A stretch of 58,352 nucleotides of DNA from NCBI RefSeq assembly GCF_014269395.1, contig NZ_JACOGK010000019.1, positions 1 through 58,352 on the forward strand, in the 5' to 3' direction. Position numbers and translations under genes: made by a program. The stretch comes from Megasphaera hominis. GTDB taxonomy: Bacteria > Bacillota > Negativicutes > Veillonellales > Megasphaeraceae. Position 1 is the first letter of the stretch. Each line of letters opens with the position of its first letter. Of this stretch, positions 7,910 through 17,419 are shown piece after piece. The notes under the pieces are model-generated. The model searched no databases and was not told the DNA's origin. It saw only the letters and a list, made by a program, of their open reading frames with translations.

Positions 7910-8800
7910 ATGTTCAAGACGAAGATGAAAAACGCAATTTTGGCAGCCGCAGCGATCTGTATGGTCGGCGGCTCGGCTCTGGCTTATACACCGGCAGAAC
8001 AGACGTATCAGGAGGCTCTGGCCTACGCGGCTGCCCATCCGGAAGGCAGCTATACCTTACAGGCCGATGCTGAGTTACCCTTCTTGGGCAACGCTGCTGC
8101 GACCAGCGTAAGCTATGTAAAACTGACGCCCTTCCAGGTCCGCTCTGACAGTCAGGTGACACTGGCAGGTAAAAGCAGTGAGTGGACGTCGTGTTACGTC
8201 GAACAGAATGGGGCCGATTTGATTGCCTATTATCCCGTCCAGTCTGCAGAAGGACAAAAGCCTGTGTGGCACAAAATGAGTGTACCCCTGCCGAGCGCCC
8301 AGCCCTTAGGGCAGACGTTAGCCAAGCAGAATGAAAAGCATAACGTCCTGAGCGGTGTCAAATCCGTTACGGCAGTGGGGAATAATACGTACCAGGTCGT
8401 TTATGACATGTCCCGTGTCTATAAAGAAGGGGACGAAGCCGAATGGAAAAAGGAAGGCCTGACGAAGAAAGAGGATATTGCCGCTGTGAAACAGTTCCTC
8501 GTGGCCTTACGTGATTCCGGTGACCTGACGGTAACCTTTACGGTCGATCCGGCAACGAAACGGATCTTGAGTGCGACGGCGCCGGTTACACCGCAACTGC
8601 AGGCCGTACTGGGCAGTGCCCTCGATGCAGCAGCACAAAAAGCTCCGGACAAAAAGGCGGAATTGTCCCTCATGAAGAGCTACCTGCAAAACAGCAAGGT
8701 GAATCTGCAATACCGCTGGGCCCAGCTGCCGCAGAATATAGAACTGCAGGTACCGCAGACCGTTAAAAAGGATGCTATAGCAGATAAGAATGTTCATTAA
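7910..8800 (+). CDS. secreted protein of unknown function
   Basis: A 296-residue protein with a clear signal peptide (charged MFKTKMK start, hydrophobic core, cleavage near SALA-YT, residue 25). The mature part is rich in beta-strand patterns and ends in a basic/acidic tail without a membrane anchor. A central VVYDMSRVYKEGDEAEWKKEG and a TVTFTVDPATKRILSA strand recall LolA/LppX-like lipid-binding folds, but I do not recognise a family. GAGGTGATACT precedes the ATG, 21 nt after thiD, so it may share that transcript. It is expected in the periplasm. Confidence 0.75.
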   Translation: MFKTKMKNAILAAAAICMVGGSALAYTPAEQTYQEALAYAAAHPEGSYTLQADAELPFLGNAAATSVSYVKLTPFQVRSDSQVTLAGKSSEWTSCYVEQNGADLIAYYPVQSAEGQKPVWHKMSVPLPSAQPLGQTLAKQNEKHNVLSGVKSVTAVGNNTYQVVYDMSRVYKEGDEAEWKKEGLTKKEDIAAVKQFLVALRDSGDLTVTFTVDPATKRILSATAPVTPQLQAVLGSALDAAAQKAPDKKAELSLMKSYLQNSKVNLQYRWAQLPQNIELQVPQTVKKDAIADKNVH

Positions 8801-8850
8801 AGAAGTCATCTTATCATATAAAAACTTTTCGCGTTAATAAATACTTTTTA

Positions 8851-8879
8851 TTGACATATAGCTCAAAATAAAAGACAAT
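8851..8879 (+). promoter_or_regulatory. promoter of the RNase J gene
   Basis: TTGACA (8851-8856), a 17-nt spacer and GACAAT (8874-8879) form a near-consensus sigma-70 promoter 57 nt before the RNase J start. Confidence 0.65.
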
Positions 8880-8935
8880 AGAAGCAGGGAGTATTAGCGG
8901 AAAAAATATGATAAGTGAAATCAGGAGGTAAGAAA

Positions 8936-10597
8936 TTGGCTAAGAAGGAAAAGCTGCTCGTAATTCCTTTGGGAGGTCTGGGTGAAATCGGCAAAAACAT
9001 GACGGTCATCCAATATGGTGATGACATTATCGTTGTCGATGCCGGTTTGGCATTTCCGGACGACGACATGTTCGGCATTGACCTGGTCATTCCCGATATG
9101 AGTTACCTGATAGAAAACAAAGATAAAGTACGCGGTGTTGTCATTACCCATGGTCACGAAGACCATATTGGCAGCCTTTCGTACTTGCTCAATGAAGTGA
9201 ACGTCCCCGTATATGCCACTAAGCTCGTCTGTGGCCTGATTGAAGGGAAACTGAAAGAAAATCACATTACAAATTATTCGTTAAATGAAGTACATCATGG
9301 CGACGAAGTGCAGATCGGCTGTATTAAGGTAGGGTTCATTCATACGAACCATTCCATTCCCGATGCCAGCGCCTTGTATTTCCGTACACCTGTAGGAACG
9401 ATTGTCCATACAGGCGACTTCAAGATGGATTTGACACCAGTAGACGGCATGCCCATGGATCTGCATAAGTTTGCCGATCTCGGACGGCGCGGCGTACTGT
9501 TGCTCATGTCCGATAGTACCAACGCCGAACGGCCGGGCTACACGGAATCGGAAACGACCGTCAGCTCTGCCTTCCGCAAGGCCTTTGCTGACGCCAAGGG
9601 CCGCATTATTCTGGCAACCTTTGCGTCTAATATCTCCCGTATTCAGCAGGCCATCAATACGGCCGTCCTGTTTAAGCGCAAAGTCACTGTCTTGGGCCGC
9701 AGTATGGTCAACAATGTCCAGATCGCCATTGAACTGGGCTATTTGGAAGTGCCTGAAGGCGTCCTCATTGAACCGGATGAATTGAACCGCTATCCGGCCG
9801 ATCAGGTACTGATCCTGACGACGGGCAGCCAGGGTGAACCGATGGCCGGCCTGTCCCGCATGGCTTCGAACAATCACCGCAGCGTGAGCATTATGCCGGG
9901 CGATACGGTCATCATTTCCGCAACACCGATTCCGGGTAATGAAACAGGCGTAGGCCGGACTATCGACAATCTCATGAAGCTCGGCGCTAACGTCATTGCC
10001 GGCAGGGATAAAAAAATGCATGTATCCGGTCATGCCAGCCAGGAAGAGCTGAAAATAATGCTCAGCCTGATCAAACCGAAGTATTTCATTCCTGTCCACG
10101 GGGAATACCGGATGCTGCGCCGTCACGGCGAACTGGCCGTACAGATGGGTGTAGAAAAGGATCATATACTCATTGGCGACAATGGACAGATTTTCGAATT
10201 TTCCAATCGTGCCGGTCATAAGACGGGTCACGTCAATGCCGGCCGGGTCTTTGTCGACGGTCTCGGCGTCGGTGACGTCGGTAATATCGTCATCCGTGAC
10301 CGCCAGCAGCTGGCCATGGAAGGCATGGTCATCGTCGTCATGACCTTGGCCAAGGGCACGAGCCACATCCTGGCCGGCCCGGATATCGTCTCCCGCGGCT
10401 TTGTCTACGTCCGCGATTCGGAAGAACTGATGCGGGAAGCCCACGAAAAGGTGGCTGCCGTTCTGGAACGCTGTGAAGCAGGCAATATCCGTGAATGGGC
10501 CGTAATCAAATCGCAGGTACGGGATACGCTTAGCCGTTACTTGTACGAAAAGACGCGGCGCCGTCCTATGATTTTACCGATTATTATGGAAGTGTAA
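8936..10597 (+). CDS. rnj: ribonuclease J
   Basis: A 553-residue metallo-beta-lactamase/beta-CASP nuclease with 5'-exo- and endonuclease activity on RNA, central to mRNA decay and rRNA maturation in Bacillota. The zinc motif THGHEDHIGS lies near residue 70. HTGDFK, the beta-CASP core DSTNAERPG, TFASNISRI and PVHGEYR follow in order. Length matches RnjA/RnjB (about 555). I chose TTG at 8936 because AGGAGG lies 7 nt upstream of it; the in-frame GTG at 8915 lies before that Shine-Dalgarno sequence. It has its own promoter and a strong terminator. Confidence 0.95.
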   Translation: MAKKEKLLVIPLGGLGEIGKNMTVIQYGDDIIVVDAGLAFPDDDMFGIDLVIPDMSYLIENKDKVRGVVITHGHEDHIGSLSYLLNEVNVPVYATKLVCGLIEGKLKENHITNYSLNEVHHGDEVQIGCIKVGFIHTNHSIPDASALYFRTPVGTIVHTGDFKMDLTPVDGMPMDLHKFADLGRRGVLLLMSDSTNAERPGYTESETTVSSAFRKAFADAKGRIILATFASNISRIQQAINTAVLFKRKVTVLGRSMVNNVQIAIELGYLEVPEGVLIEPDELNRYPADQVLILTTGSQGEPMAGLSRMASNNHRSVSIMPGDTVIISATPIPGNETGVGRTIDNLMKLGANVIAGRDKKMHVSGHASQEELKIMLSLIKPKYFIPVHGEYRMLRRHGELAVQMGVEKDHILIGDNGQIFEFSNRAGHKTGHVNAGRVFVDGLGVGDVGNIVIRDRQQLAMEGMVIVVMTLAKGTSHILAGPDIVSRGFVYVRDSEELMREAHEKVAAVLERCEAGNIREWAVIKSQVRDTLSRYLYEKTRRRPMILPIIMEV

Positions 10598-10612
10598 GTA
10601 CACAAAAAAATT

Positions 10613-10653
10613 GACAGCGGAGGTAGACACCTCCGCTGTCATGTTTCGTTTTT
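10613..10653 (+). terminator. RNase J terminator
   Basis: GACAGCGGAGGT and ACCTCCGCTGTC form a 12-bp stem with an AGAC loop, followed by a T-rich tract. It ends the RNase J transcript ahead of the DUF2232 gene. Confidence 0.85.
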
Positions 10654-10685
10654 GCTGTTTCTATTACGGAAAGGAGTGAAGTTGC

Positions 10686-11642
10686 ATGGATCAGAAGCAT
10701 GCTACTTCTTTGACAGCAGCAGGCTTCTTTGTTGCATTGATGCTGGTGCTGGCGTTTTTTAGCTGGTCTGTGCCGATCTTTCCCTCTATCGGGGCTATGG
10801 CACTGGCCTTTGTATTGCCTGTCTTTGCCGTTCGTTACGGCTGGCAGCAGGCACTGGCAGCCGGTGTCTTACCTGTCCTTTTTTTGGCCACCCTGTTTGA
10901 TCCGTACCTGGCCGTCATGCATTGGGGGCTGGCAGCCCTGCTGGGCTTTGCCGTCGGCGTAGGAATGCAGCGGAAATATGATCCGGTCTATATCCTGCTG
11001 GCCGTGGCGGGCACCTTGATCGCCTTGACCGTTCTCACGTGCGTGGCAGCGTATCTTTTCTGGCAGATCAATATCTTTACGGTACTGCAGCAGTGGTTTG
11101 GAGAAATCGTAGATATGGCCTTTGCCAGTTATCAGCAAAGTAACCCCGGGTCTGTGCAGCTCATGAGCCTCCACCAGCAGATGGAAATGCTGAAGGAAAC
11201 CGTTCCGGCCCTGATCCCACTGGAATACTGCCTGGGCCTCGTGGTCATGGTCTATCTGAGCCTGCGCGTGGCTCAATACCTGCTCACGCGCCAGGGCATT
11301 TCCGTACGGCCGTTCATGCCTGTACGCCTTTGGGAAATTCCCCGCTGTATGGTATACTTATATGTACTGGCATTGGTTATGAAATACTGGGGTGTATCGC
11401 GTAGTATTGACTGGCTCAGTATGATTGCTGTCAATGTCGATCATTTTTCAGCCTTTTTTATTACCCTTCAAGGGGTAGCTTTTATTTTATATCTCTTGCA
11501 TCGCCGTACGCCCTTGCGTTCAGCGACGCAGGCGATGCTGATTGTCATCACTCTTGTTATCCCCATATTCCAAATGGTGGCCTTCATTCTTGGCCTGGTT
11601 GATATGCTCTTCAACTACCGGAAGAAACGGGAGGCTGCATAA
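10686..11642 (+). CDS. DUF2232 (YybS-like) membrane protein
   Basis: A 318-residue polytopic membrane protein with about eight hydrophobic segments and a short cytoplasmic loop near residues 155-175. In Bacillota this family sits immediately before gdpP and rplI, as here; that synteny is the main reason for the call. It resembles S-component/ECF-like membrane proteins, but no substrate is established. The ATG follows AAAGGAGTGAAGTTGC. It leads the gdpP-rplI-lonC-dnaB run. Confidence 0.82.
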   Translation: MDQKHATSLTAAGFFVALMLVLAFFSWSVPIFPSIGAMALAFVLPVFAVRYGWQQALAAGVLPVLFLATLFDPYLAVMHWGLAALLGFAVGVGMQRKYDPVYILLAVAGTLIALTVLTCVAAYLFWQINIFTVLQQWFGEIVDMAFASYQQSNPGSVQLMSLHQQMEMLKETVPALIPLEYCLGLVVMVYLSLRVAQYLLTRQGISVRPFMPVRLWEIPRCMVYLYVLALVMKYWGVSRSIDWLSMIAVNVDHFSAFFITLQGVAFILYLLHRRTPLRSATQAMLIVITLVIPIFQMVAFILGLVDMLFNYRKKREAA

Positions 11643-11659
11643 CTGCAGGAGGCGGGAAT

Positions 11660-13669
11660 ATGTTTAAAAAATTACTGTACAATCGCAATGAGGAGACTTT
11701 CCTATGCGTGATTTTCCTCTTATTGCTGATCATCGCCGTGTACAACTGGATCATCGCCCTCTTGGTGGGCATTGTCATTGGCGGCGTATATGTACTGACA
11801 CATAAAACCAACAACGAACGAAATAAGGAAATCAGTCAGCTTTTTGATGCCATTTCCCAGAGCGTCGATCAGGCTTCGACCTATGCCGTACAAAACCTGC
11901 CCATTGGCATTGCCATCGTCGATATGGAATCGAGCCTTTGCTGGGCCAACAGCGTCTTCCGCGATTGGGTAGGCGATATTGACGAAGATCAACGCTTGGA
12001 TTATATTATGCCGAATCTCAATATTGATAAGTTTTGGGGCAAATTCGGTTATTTTTTCGAGCACATCGGTCAGCGGTATTACCGTGTCGTATATAAGTAT
12101 TTACAAACAGAAGCATCGGATGACGAAAACTACTTGATCCTGTACTTTGAAGATATTACGGAAACCGAACGGCAGAAATTAAACTGCCTGGCAGCTATGC
12201 CCGTCTTTTGTGATATTGCCATCGATAATATGGAAGAAGTCGGCAAGGGCATGACCGCCGTCCAGCAGGCTACCCTCTGGACAAACGTCAACAACTGCCT
12301 CATCGACGAGCTGACAGCCCACAAGGCCTTCGTTCGCTCGTATGACAACGATAATTACATTGCCTGCCTGAGCCGGGAAGCCTTGAATGAACTGAAGGAA
12401 GATAATTTTTCCTTCCTCGAACGGATTCGTTCCATTCATACGGTAAACCGTATTCCCGTTACGGTCAGCATGGGGATCGCCGCTTTTCCAGAGGACGTAG
12501 TCCTGCAAGGGACGGCTAATTTCAATGAATTGGCTGATAAAGCCCGGGCCGGCTTAGACTTGGCCTTAGGCCGCGGTGGTGACCAGGTCGTGGTCTACGA
12601 AGAAGACGGCTCAGCTCATTTCTACGGCGGCAAAACCCGGTCTGTAGAAAAGAATACCCGTGTTCGTGCCCGCGTCGTTGCCCAGGCTATCCGCGAATTG
12701 ATTGAAACGAGTGATTTCGTCCTCGTCATGGGGCACGAACGGGAAGACTATGACAGCATCGGTTCAGCTATTGGTGTAGCCCACATGGCACGGCTTCTGG
12801 GCAAGCCCGTACACGTCGTCATCAGCCATCAGACAGAAGCCATTGAACGCATCGAATCGGCTATCCGCGACGTGCCGGAATTTAAGGATCTCCTGATTAC
12901 GGCAGAAATGGCAGAAGCGGCTTGCAACGAGCAGACCCTGCTGTTTATCGTCGATACACACCGGCCGGATATGACCGTGGCGCCAAAACTGCTGGAAAAG
13001 ACAGAACGCCGCGTCGTCATCGATCATCATCGCCGCAGCAGTGATTTTATTCAAAAGCCGCTCCTTACGTATATGGAACCGTCCAGCTCCTCGACGAGTG
13101 AATTGGTGACGGAGCTCCTGCAGTATTTTGATGATGATATTGAATTACAAAAGATTGAAGCAACAGCCTTATATTCAGGTATTATTGTCGATACAAAGAA
13201 TTTCTCTGTCCAGACTGGCGTGCGGACCTTTGACGCGGCTTCGTACCTGCGCCGCAGTGGCGCAGACCCGGACATCGTACGGTCCCTCTTTAGCTCTGAC
13301 TTTGATTCTGTTAAACTAAAGGCACGGCTCCTTTCGGAAGCACGCATAAAAAACGGTATTGCCATGGCGAGCTGCCCGAAGGATGTGCCCAATGCCTCTA
13401 TTATTGCTGCCCAGGTGGCAGATATGCTGGTCAACATTACAGACGTAGAAGCCAGCTTTACCTTTTTTGAATTACCCGATGCCGTTATTGGCGTCAGTGC
13501 CCGTTCTAAAGGCGATATAAACGTACAGCTGATCATGGAAGCCATCGGTGGCGGCGGTCATCGTACCGTTGCCGGCGTCCAGCTCAAAGGCCGTACGCTT
13601 GCCGAAGCACAGCGGGACGTCATGGATGCTATTCATGAAGTATTAGATAAAGGGAGAGATAAAGGATGA
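11660..13669 (+). CDS. gdpP: c-di-AMP phosphodiesterase GdpP
   Basis: A 669-residue membrane phosphodiesterase that hydrolyses c-di-AMP. Two N-terminal transmembrane helices (about 14-48) precede a PAS-like region (about 65-165) and a degenerate GGDEF domain (about 175-310). The DHH/DHHA1 catalytic part follows, with HEREDYDSIGSA, FIVDTHRPD, VVIDHHRRS and a C-terminal GGGGHRTVAG. The GGDEF active site is not conserved, as in other GdpP. GGAGG precedes the ATG. The stop overlaps the rplI start by 4 nt. Confidence 0.95.
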   Translation: MFKKLLYNRNEETFLCVIFLLLLIIAVYNWIIALLVGIVIGGVYVLTHKTNNERNKEISQLFDAISQSVDQASTYAVQNLPIGIAIVDMESSLCWANSVFRDWVGDIDEDQRLDYIMPNLNIDKFWGKFGYFFEHIGQRYYRVVYKYLQTEASDDENYLILYFEDITETERQKLNCLAAMPVFCDIAIDNMEEVGKGMTAVQQATLWTNVNNCLIDELTAHKAFVRSYDNDNYIACLSREALNELKEDNFSFLERIRSIHTVNRIPVTVSMGIAAFPEDVVLQGTANFNELADKARAGLDLALGRGGDQVVVYEEDGSAHFYGGKTRSVEKNTRVRARVVAQAIRELIETSDFVLVMGHEREDYDSIGSAIGVAHMARLLGKPVHVVISHQTEAIERIESAIRDVPEFKDLLITAEMAEAACNEQTLLFIVDTHRPDMTVAPKLLEKTERRVVIDHHRRSSDFIQKPLLTYMEPSSSSTSELVTELLQYFDDDIELQKIEATALYSGIIVDTKNFSVQTGVRTFDAASYLRRSGADPDIVRSLFSSDFDSVKLKARLLSEARIKNGIAMASCPKDVPNASIIAAQVADMLVNITDVEASFTFFELPDAVIGVSARSKGDINVQLIMEAIGGGGHRTVAGVQLKGRTLAEAQRDVMDAIHEVLDKGRDKG

Positions 13670-14112
13670 AAGTAATTTTATTACAGGATGTCAAAAAATT
13701 AGGCAAAAAAGGCGATATTGTAGAAGTTTCCGAAGGCTACGGCCGTAATTTCCTCCTGCCCCGTAAACTGGCAGCACCGGGAACGTCGGAAAATATTAAT
13801 GATGCCAAACAGAAAAAGGCAGCTGCTGCCCATAAGGCTCAGGTAGCTTCTGACGAAGCCGTAATCCTGGCGAGCCAGCTTAAAAAGGTGGAACTTACTA
13901 TCCCCGTTAAAGTAGGCGAAGGCGGTAAAATCTTTGGTACGGTTACCGGTAAAGATGTGAGCGAAGCAGCGCAGAGACAGTACCAGCTGGATCTGGACAA
14001 GAAGAAAGTAGAAATCAAGAACCCTATTAAAGCGCTGGGCACGTACGAAGTCATTATCCACGTACACCCGACGATTACGAGTAAAATTACCATTCACGTT
14101 GTGGAAGGCTAA
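13666..14112 (+). CDS. rplI: 50S ribosomal protein L9
   Basis: A 148-residue ribosomal protein. The N-terminal rRNA-binding domain MKVILLQDVKKLGKKGD...GYGRNFLLP is diagnostic, followed by a long Ala/Lys-rich connecting helix (about 40-75) and the C-terminal domain. Length is normal. It overlaps the gdpP stop (ATGA), so expression is coupled to gdpP. Confidence 0.98.
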   Translation: MKVILLQDVKKLGKKGDIVEVSEGYGRNFLLPRKLAAPGTSENINDAKQKKAAAAHKAQVASDEAVILASQLKKVELTIPVKVGEGGKIFGTVTGKDVSEAAQRQYQLDLDKKKVEIKNPIKALGTYEVIIHVHPTITSKITIHVVEG

Positions 14113-14136
14113 GTTACATTTTTTGAGGATACGCGT

Positions 14137-16044
14137 ATGAAAGAATTATTAGATAAACTGCTGCAGCGTCATAAGTACTTGGAACCGACGGCAGAAGAAG
14201 AACTGCGCCGTCAGGTCAATGTCTTATACGGTGCGTTTACGGGACTAATTGGCCCGGAAAAAATGGTTCTCCGGGCGAGCAAGTTTTCCGCCCTGGCTTA
14301 TGTTCATTCTGAAGATCCACGCCATCGTTTGGTGGGCTTGCAGCGACTGATCTATGAAGATGCTTCTTACGATAAAATCCCAACGGACGATGAAGTAGTT
14401 GATGTCCTGAATGAAATGGAAGCGGTACTGGCTGAAATGTTGGCCCGTCAGGCTGTAGAAGAACGGCTGGAAAAGAAAATCACCCAGCGTATGGAAGAAA
14501 AGCAACAGGAGTACGTTCAGGAAATCAAAATGCAGCTCATTAAGGAAGAACTGCATGATGTAGAAACACCACAAACGAAAGAAAAACTGGAAGAACTGGA
14601 AAAACTCGATACGGTCCACTTGACCGAATCGGTTATGCAGCGCGTACGGCCGCAAACGCTGCGCGCTATTGTCGGCCAGGACCGGGCTGTGGAAGCTATG
14701 GAAAGCAAACTCGCTTCCGTCTATCCCCAGCATTTGCTCCTCTACGGCCCGCCGGGTGTAGGCAAGACGACGGCAGCCCGTATTGTGCTCAATGAAGCAA
14801 AAAAGCTGCCCTTTACGCCCTTTGGTCCCGATGCGCCCTTTGTAGAAACCGACGGGACTACGCTGCGCTGGGATTCCCGGGACATGACGAACCCTCTCAT
14901 CGGCTCCGTGCACGACCCGATTTATCAGGGCGCCCGGCACGACCTGGCGGATACGGGGATTCCTGAACCCAAGCCGGGCCTGGTGACGGAAGCACATGGG
15001 GGCATTCTCTTTATCGATGAAATCGGCGAAATGGACCCGATGCTCCTCAACAAGCTCTTGAAAGTTTTGGAAGATAAGCGTGTAAAGTTTGAATCTGCCT
15101 ATTACGACGAATCGGACCCCAATATTCCGGCGTATATCCGCAAGCTCTTTGCCGAAGGGGCGCCGGCTGACTTTGTCCTCATCGGGGCGACTACACGGGA
15201 TCCGTCGGAAATTAATCCGGCTATCCGTTCGCGTTGTGCAGAAATTTATTTTGAACCTCTCGTACCGGCAGATATTCAGGAAATCGTCCGCAATGCGGCG
15301 AAAGAGCTGGGGGCTGTCATGGAAGACGGCGTAGCTGAGCTGATCAGTACCTTTACCATTGAAGGCCGAAAGGCCATCAACATCTTGGCCGATACGTATG
15401 GCCTGGCCGTTTTCCGCGCCGGAAGCAAGGATAATCTGGTTCTGACGAAGGATCTGGTAAACCGCGTTGCCCAAATCAGCCGTCTCGTGCCGTACGTAAC
15501 GGAAAAGGCTTCGTCTGAACCGGCTGTAGGCAAGGTATTCGGCCTGGGCGTTGCCGGCTTTTTGGGCTCGGCCTTAGAAATAGAAGCCGTTGCATTTCCG
15601 GCCCGTACACAGGGAAAGGGCTATTTTCGTTTTAACGATACGGCCGGCTCCATGGCCAAGGACTCCATGTTTAATGCGGCCGCTGTGGTGCGCCGTGTAA
15701 CCGGGCAGGAGCTTTCTGATTATGATATTAATATCAATTTCGTCGGTGGCGGCAATATAGACGGCCCTTCAGCGGGCTGCGCCATTACGACGGCATTGAT
15801 TTCCGCCGTCACCGGCCAGGCCGTGCGGCAGGATATTGCCCTGACGGGAGAAATTTCCGTACAGGGCCTGGTAAAGCCTGTAGGCGGCGTTTTTGAAAAA
15901 GCCTATGGTGCCCGGCAGGCCGGTATGAAAGGGATTATTATACCGGAAGAAAACCGGCGGGATATTCCGGACAATCATTTGAATCTGACCATTCACTGTG
16001 CCCGGACCATTGAAGATGTCCTCGCCGTCATGTTAGTGAAGTAG
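14137..16044 (+). CDS. lonC: Lon family ATP-dependent protease, LonC type
   Basis: A 635-residue AAA+ protease. An N-terminal coiled-coil region (about 85-165) replaces the large LonA substrate domain. The ATPase has Walker A GPPGVGKTT near residue 205 and Walker B GGILFIDEIGEMD near 290. The C-terminal Lon protease domain has the Ser-Lys dyad at Ser545 (GPSAGC) and Lys588, 43 residues apart as in E. coli Lon. No membrane helix is present, unlike archaeal LonB. Its place between rplI and dnaB and its architecture match LonC, a family otherwise associated with endospore formers. Confidence 0.9.
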   Translation: MKELLDKLLQRHKYLEPTAEEELRRQVNVLYGAFTGLIGPEKMVLRASKFSALAYVHSEDPRHRLVGLQRLIYEDASYDKIPTDDEVVDVLNEMEAVLAEMLARQAVEERLEKKITQRMEEKQQEYVQEIKMQLIKEELHDVETPQTKEKLEELEKLDTVHLTESVMQRVRPQTLRAIVGQDRAVEAMESKLASVYPQHLLLYGPPGVGKTTAARIVLNEAKKLPFTPFGPDAPFVETDGTTLRWDSRDMTNPLIGSVHDPIYQGARHDLADTGIPEPKPGLVTEAHGGILFIDEIGEMDPMLLNKLLKVLEDKRVKFESAYYDESDPNIPAYIRKLFAEGAPADFVLIGATTRDPSEINPAIRSRCAEIYFEPLVPADIQEIVRNAAKELGAVMEDGVAELISTFTIEGRKAINILADTYGLAVFRAGSKDNLVLTKDLVNRVAQISRLVPYVTEKASSEPAVGKVFGLGVAGFLGSALEIEAVAFPARTQGKGYFRFNDTAGSMAKDSMFNAAAVVRRVTGQELSDYDININFVGGGNIDGPSAGCAITTALISAVTGQAVRQDIALTGEISVQGLVKPVGGVFEKAYGARQAGMKGIIIPEENRRDIPDNHLNLTIHCARTIEDVLAVMLVK

Positions 16045-16054
16045 GAGCGAAGTT

Positions 16055-17383
16055 ATGGAACAACGTATTCCACCGCAAAACGTAGAAGCGGAACAGGCCG
16101 TTTTAGGCGCTATGATGCTGGAACATAATGCCGTCATTTCGGCTATGGAAATATTAGAGGCCCATGATTTTTACCGGGATGTGCACCGCATCATTTTTGA
16201 GGCCATGGAGCATTTGCACCGGGAAAACAAGGAAATTGATCTGATCACCCTTCCGGAAGAGTTGCGGCGTATGAAAAAACTCGATGCAGCCGGTGGCCTG
16301 GAATACGTCCTCAGCCTGCCCAATTTAGTGGCAACAGCAGCGAATGTAGAATACCATGCCAATATTGTCAAAGAAAAGGCCATGGTACGGGAACTCATCA
16401 CGGCCTGTTCCGATTTGAGCGCTGAAGCGTATAACGGCAGCAAGGATGCAGAAGACCTCATTGATGAGGCCGAACGGAAGATATTCCATTTGGCAGAAAA
16501 TAAGAAAAACAGTGATTTTGCTCCTGTAGCGTCCATCGTCGAAAAGACCATGGATAAGATAACCCTCCTTTCCCAGACGAAGATAGGCTTTACGGGTTTA
16601 AGATCGGGATTTACGGATCTGGACAAGCTTACGTCGGGCTTTCAACCGTCTGACTTGATTTTGGTCGCCGCCCGGCCTAGTATGGGCAAGACGGCGTTTA
16701 CCTTGAATATTGCGAATAACGTAGGCGTTAAACAGCATAAGACAGTAGCCTTCTTCTCTCTCGAAATGAGCAAGGAACAGCTGGTTCAGCGTATGCTTTG
16801 CCAGCTATCCAAACTGGATTCCCAGAAGCTCCGTACAGGCCAGCTGCAGCAAGGACCGGAATGGAATGCCTTGACGGATGCCTGCAGCCTCCTTTACGAA
16901 GCGCCTATTTATATCGACGATACACCGGGCATTTCCGTTCAGGAAATGCGCTCTAAGGCCCGGCGCCTGAAATCGGAGCACGGCCTGGATTTGATCATCG
17001 TCGACTATCTGCAGCTCATGCAGGGGCGTAATCCGGAAAGCCGGCAACAGGAAATTTCAGAGATTTCCCGTTCCCTCAAGGCCTTAGCCCGGGAACTGAA
17101 CGTGCCTCTCATCGCCTTGTCCCAGCTGAGCCGTAGTGTAGAAAGCCGTCAGGATAAGCGGCCTATGCTCAGTGACTTGCGTGAATCAGGGGCTCTCGAA
17201 CAGGATGCGGATATCGTATCCTTCCTCTACCGGGAAGCCTATTACAACAAAGAAACAGAAAATCCGAATATTACAGAAGTCATTATTGCCAAGCACCGTA
17301 ATGGTCCGACCGATACGGTCAAGCTCTTCTTCAAGAGTGAATGTACCCTCTTTGAAGATCTGACTCCTGTAGAAGGTCCATAA
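16055..17383 (+). CDS. dnaB: replicative DNA helicase
   Basis: A 442-residue hexameric helicase that unwinds the fork and loads primase. The N-terminal domain starts IPPQNVEAEQAVLGAMM; the RecA-like domain has Walker A ARPSMGKTAF (about 206-215), Walker B LIIVDYLQLM, and the SRSVESRQDKRPMLSDLRESG segment. It is full length with no intein. It starts 10 nt after lonC with a GGAG ribosome site and ends in a hairpin. Confidence 0.97.
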   Translation: MEQRIPPQNVEAEQAVLGAMMLEHNAVISAMEILEAHDFYRDVHRIIFEAMEHLHRENKEIDLITLPEELRRMKKLDAAGGLEYVLSLPNLVATAANVEYHANIVKEKAMVRELITACSDLSAEAYNGSKDAEDLIDEAERKIFHLAENKKNSDFAPVASIVEKTMDKITLLSQTKIGFTGLRSGFTDLDKLTSGFQPSDLILVAARPSMGKTAFTLNIANNVGVKQHKTVAFFSLEMSKEQLVQRMLCQLSKLDSQKLRTGQLQQGPEWNALTDACSLLYEAPIYIDDTPGISVQEMRSKARRLKSEHGLDLIIVDYLQLMQGRNPESRQQEISEISRSLKALARELNVPLIALSQLSRSVESRQDKRPMLSDLRESGALEQDADIVSFLYREAYYNKETENPNITEVIIAKHRNGPTDTVKLFFKSECTLFEDLTPVEGP

Positions 17384-17386
17384 ACG

Positions 17387-17418
17387 AATCCCCCTCCGGC
17401 CACTGCAGGAGGGGGATT
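17387..17418. terminator. terminator between dnaB and the QueG-like gene
   Basis: AATCCCCCTCC pairs with GGAGGGGGATT around a 10-nt loop. It is flanked by only short T-runs but is placed exactly between convergent stop codons. Confidence 0.65.
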
Positions 17419-17419
17419 G

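Noticed and set aside
9281..10444. 387-codon frame antisense to RNase J
   Set aside because: A shadow of codon bias; no start signal, and the plus-strand product is an unmistakable RNase J.
14245..15474. 409-codon frame antisense to lonC
   Set aside because: The composition is that of a reverse-complement shadow, and the real gene keeps every catalytic motif.
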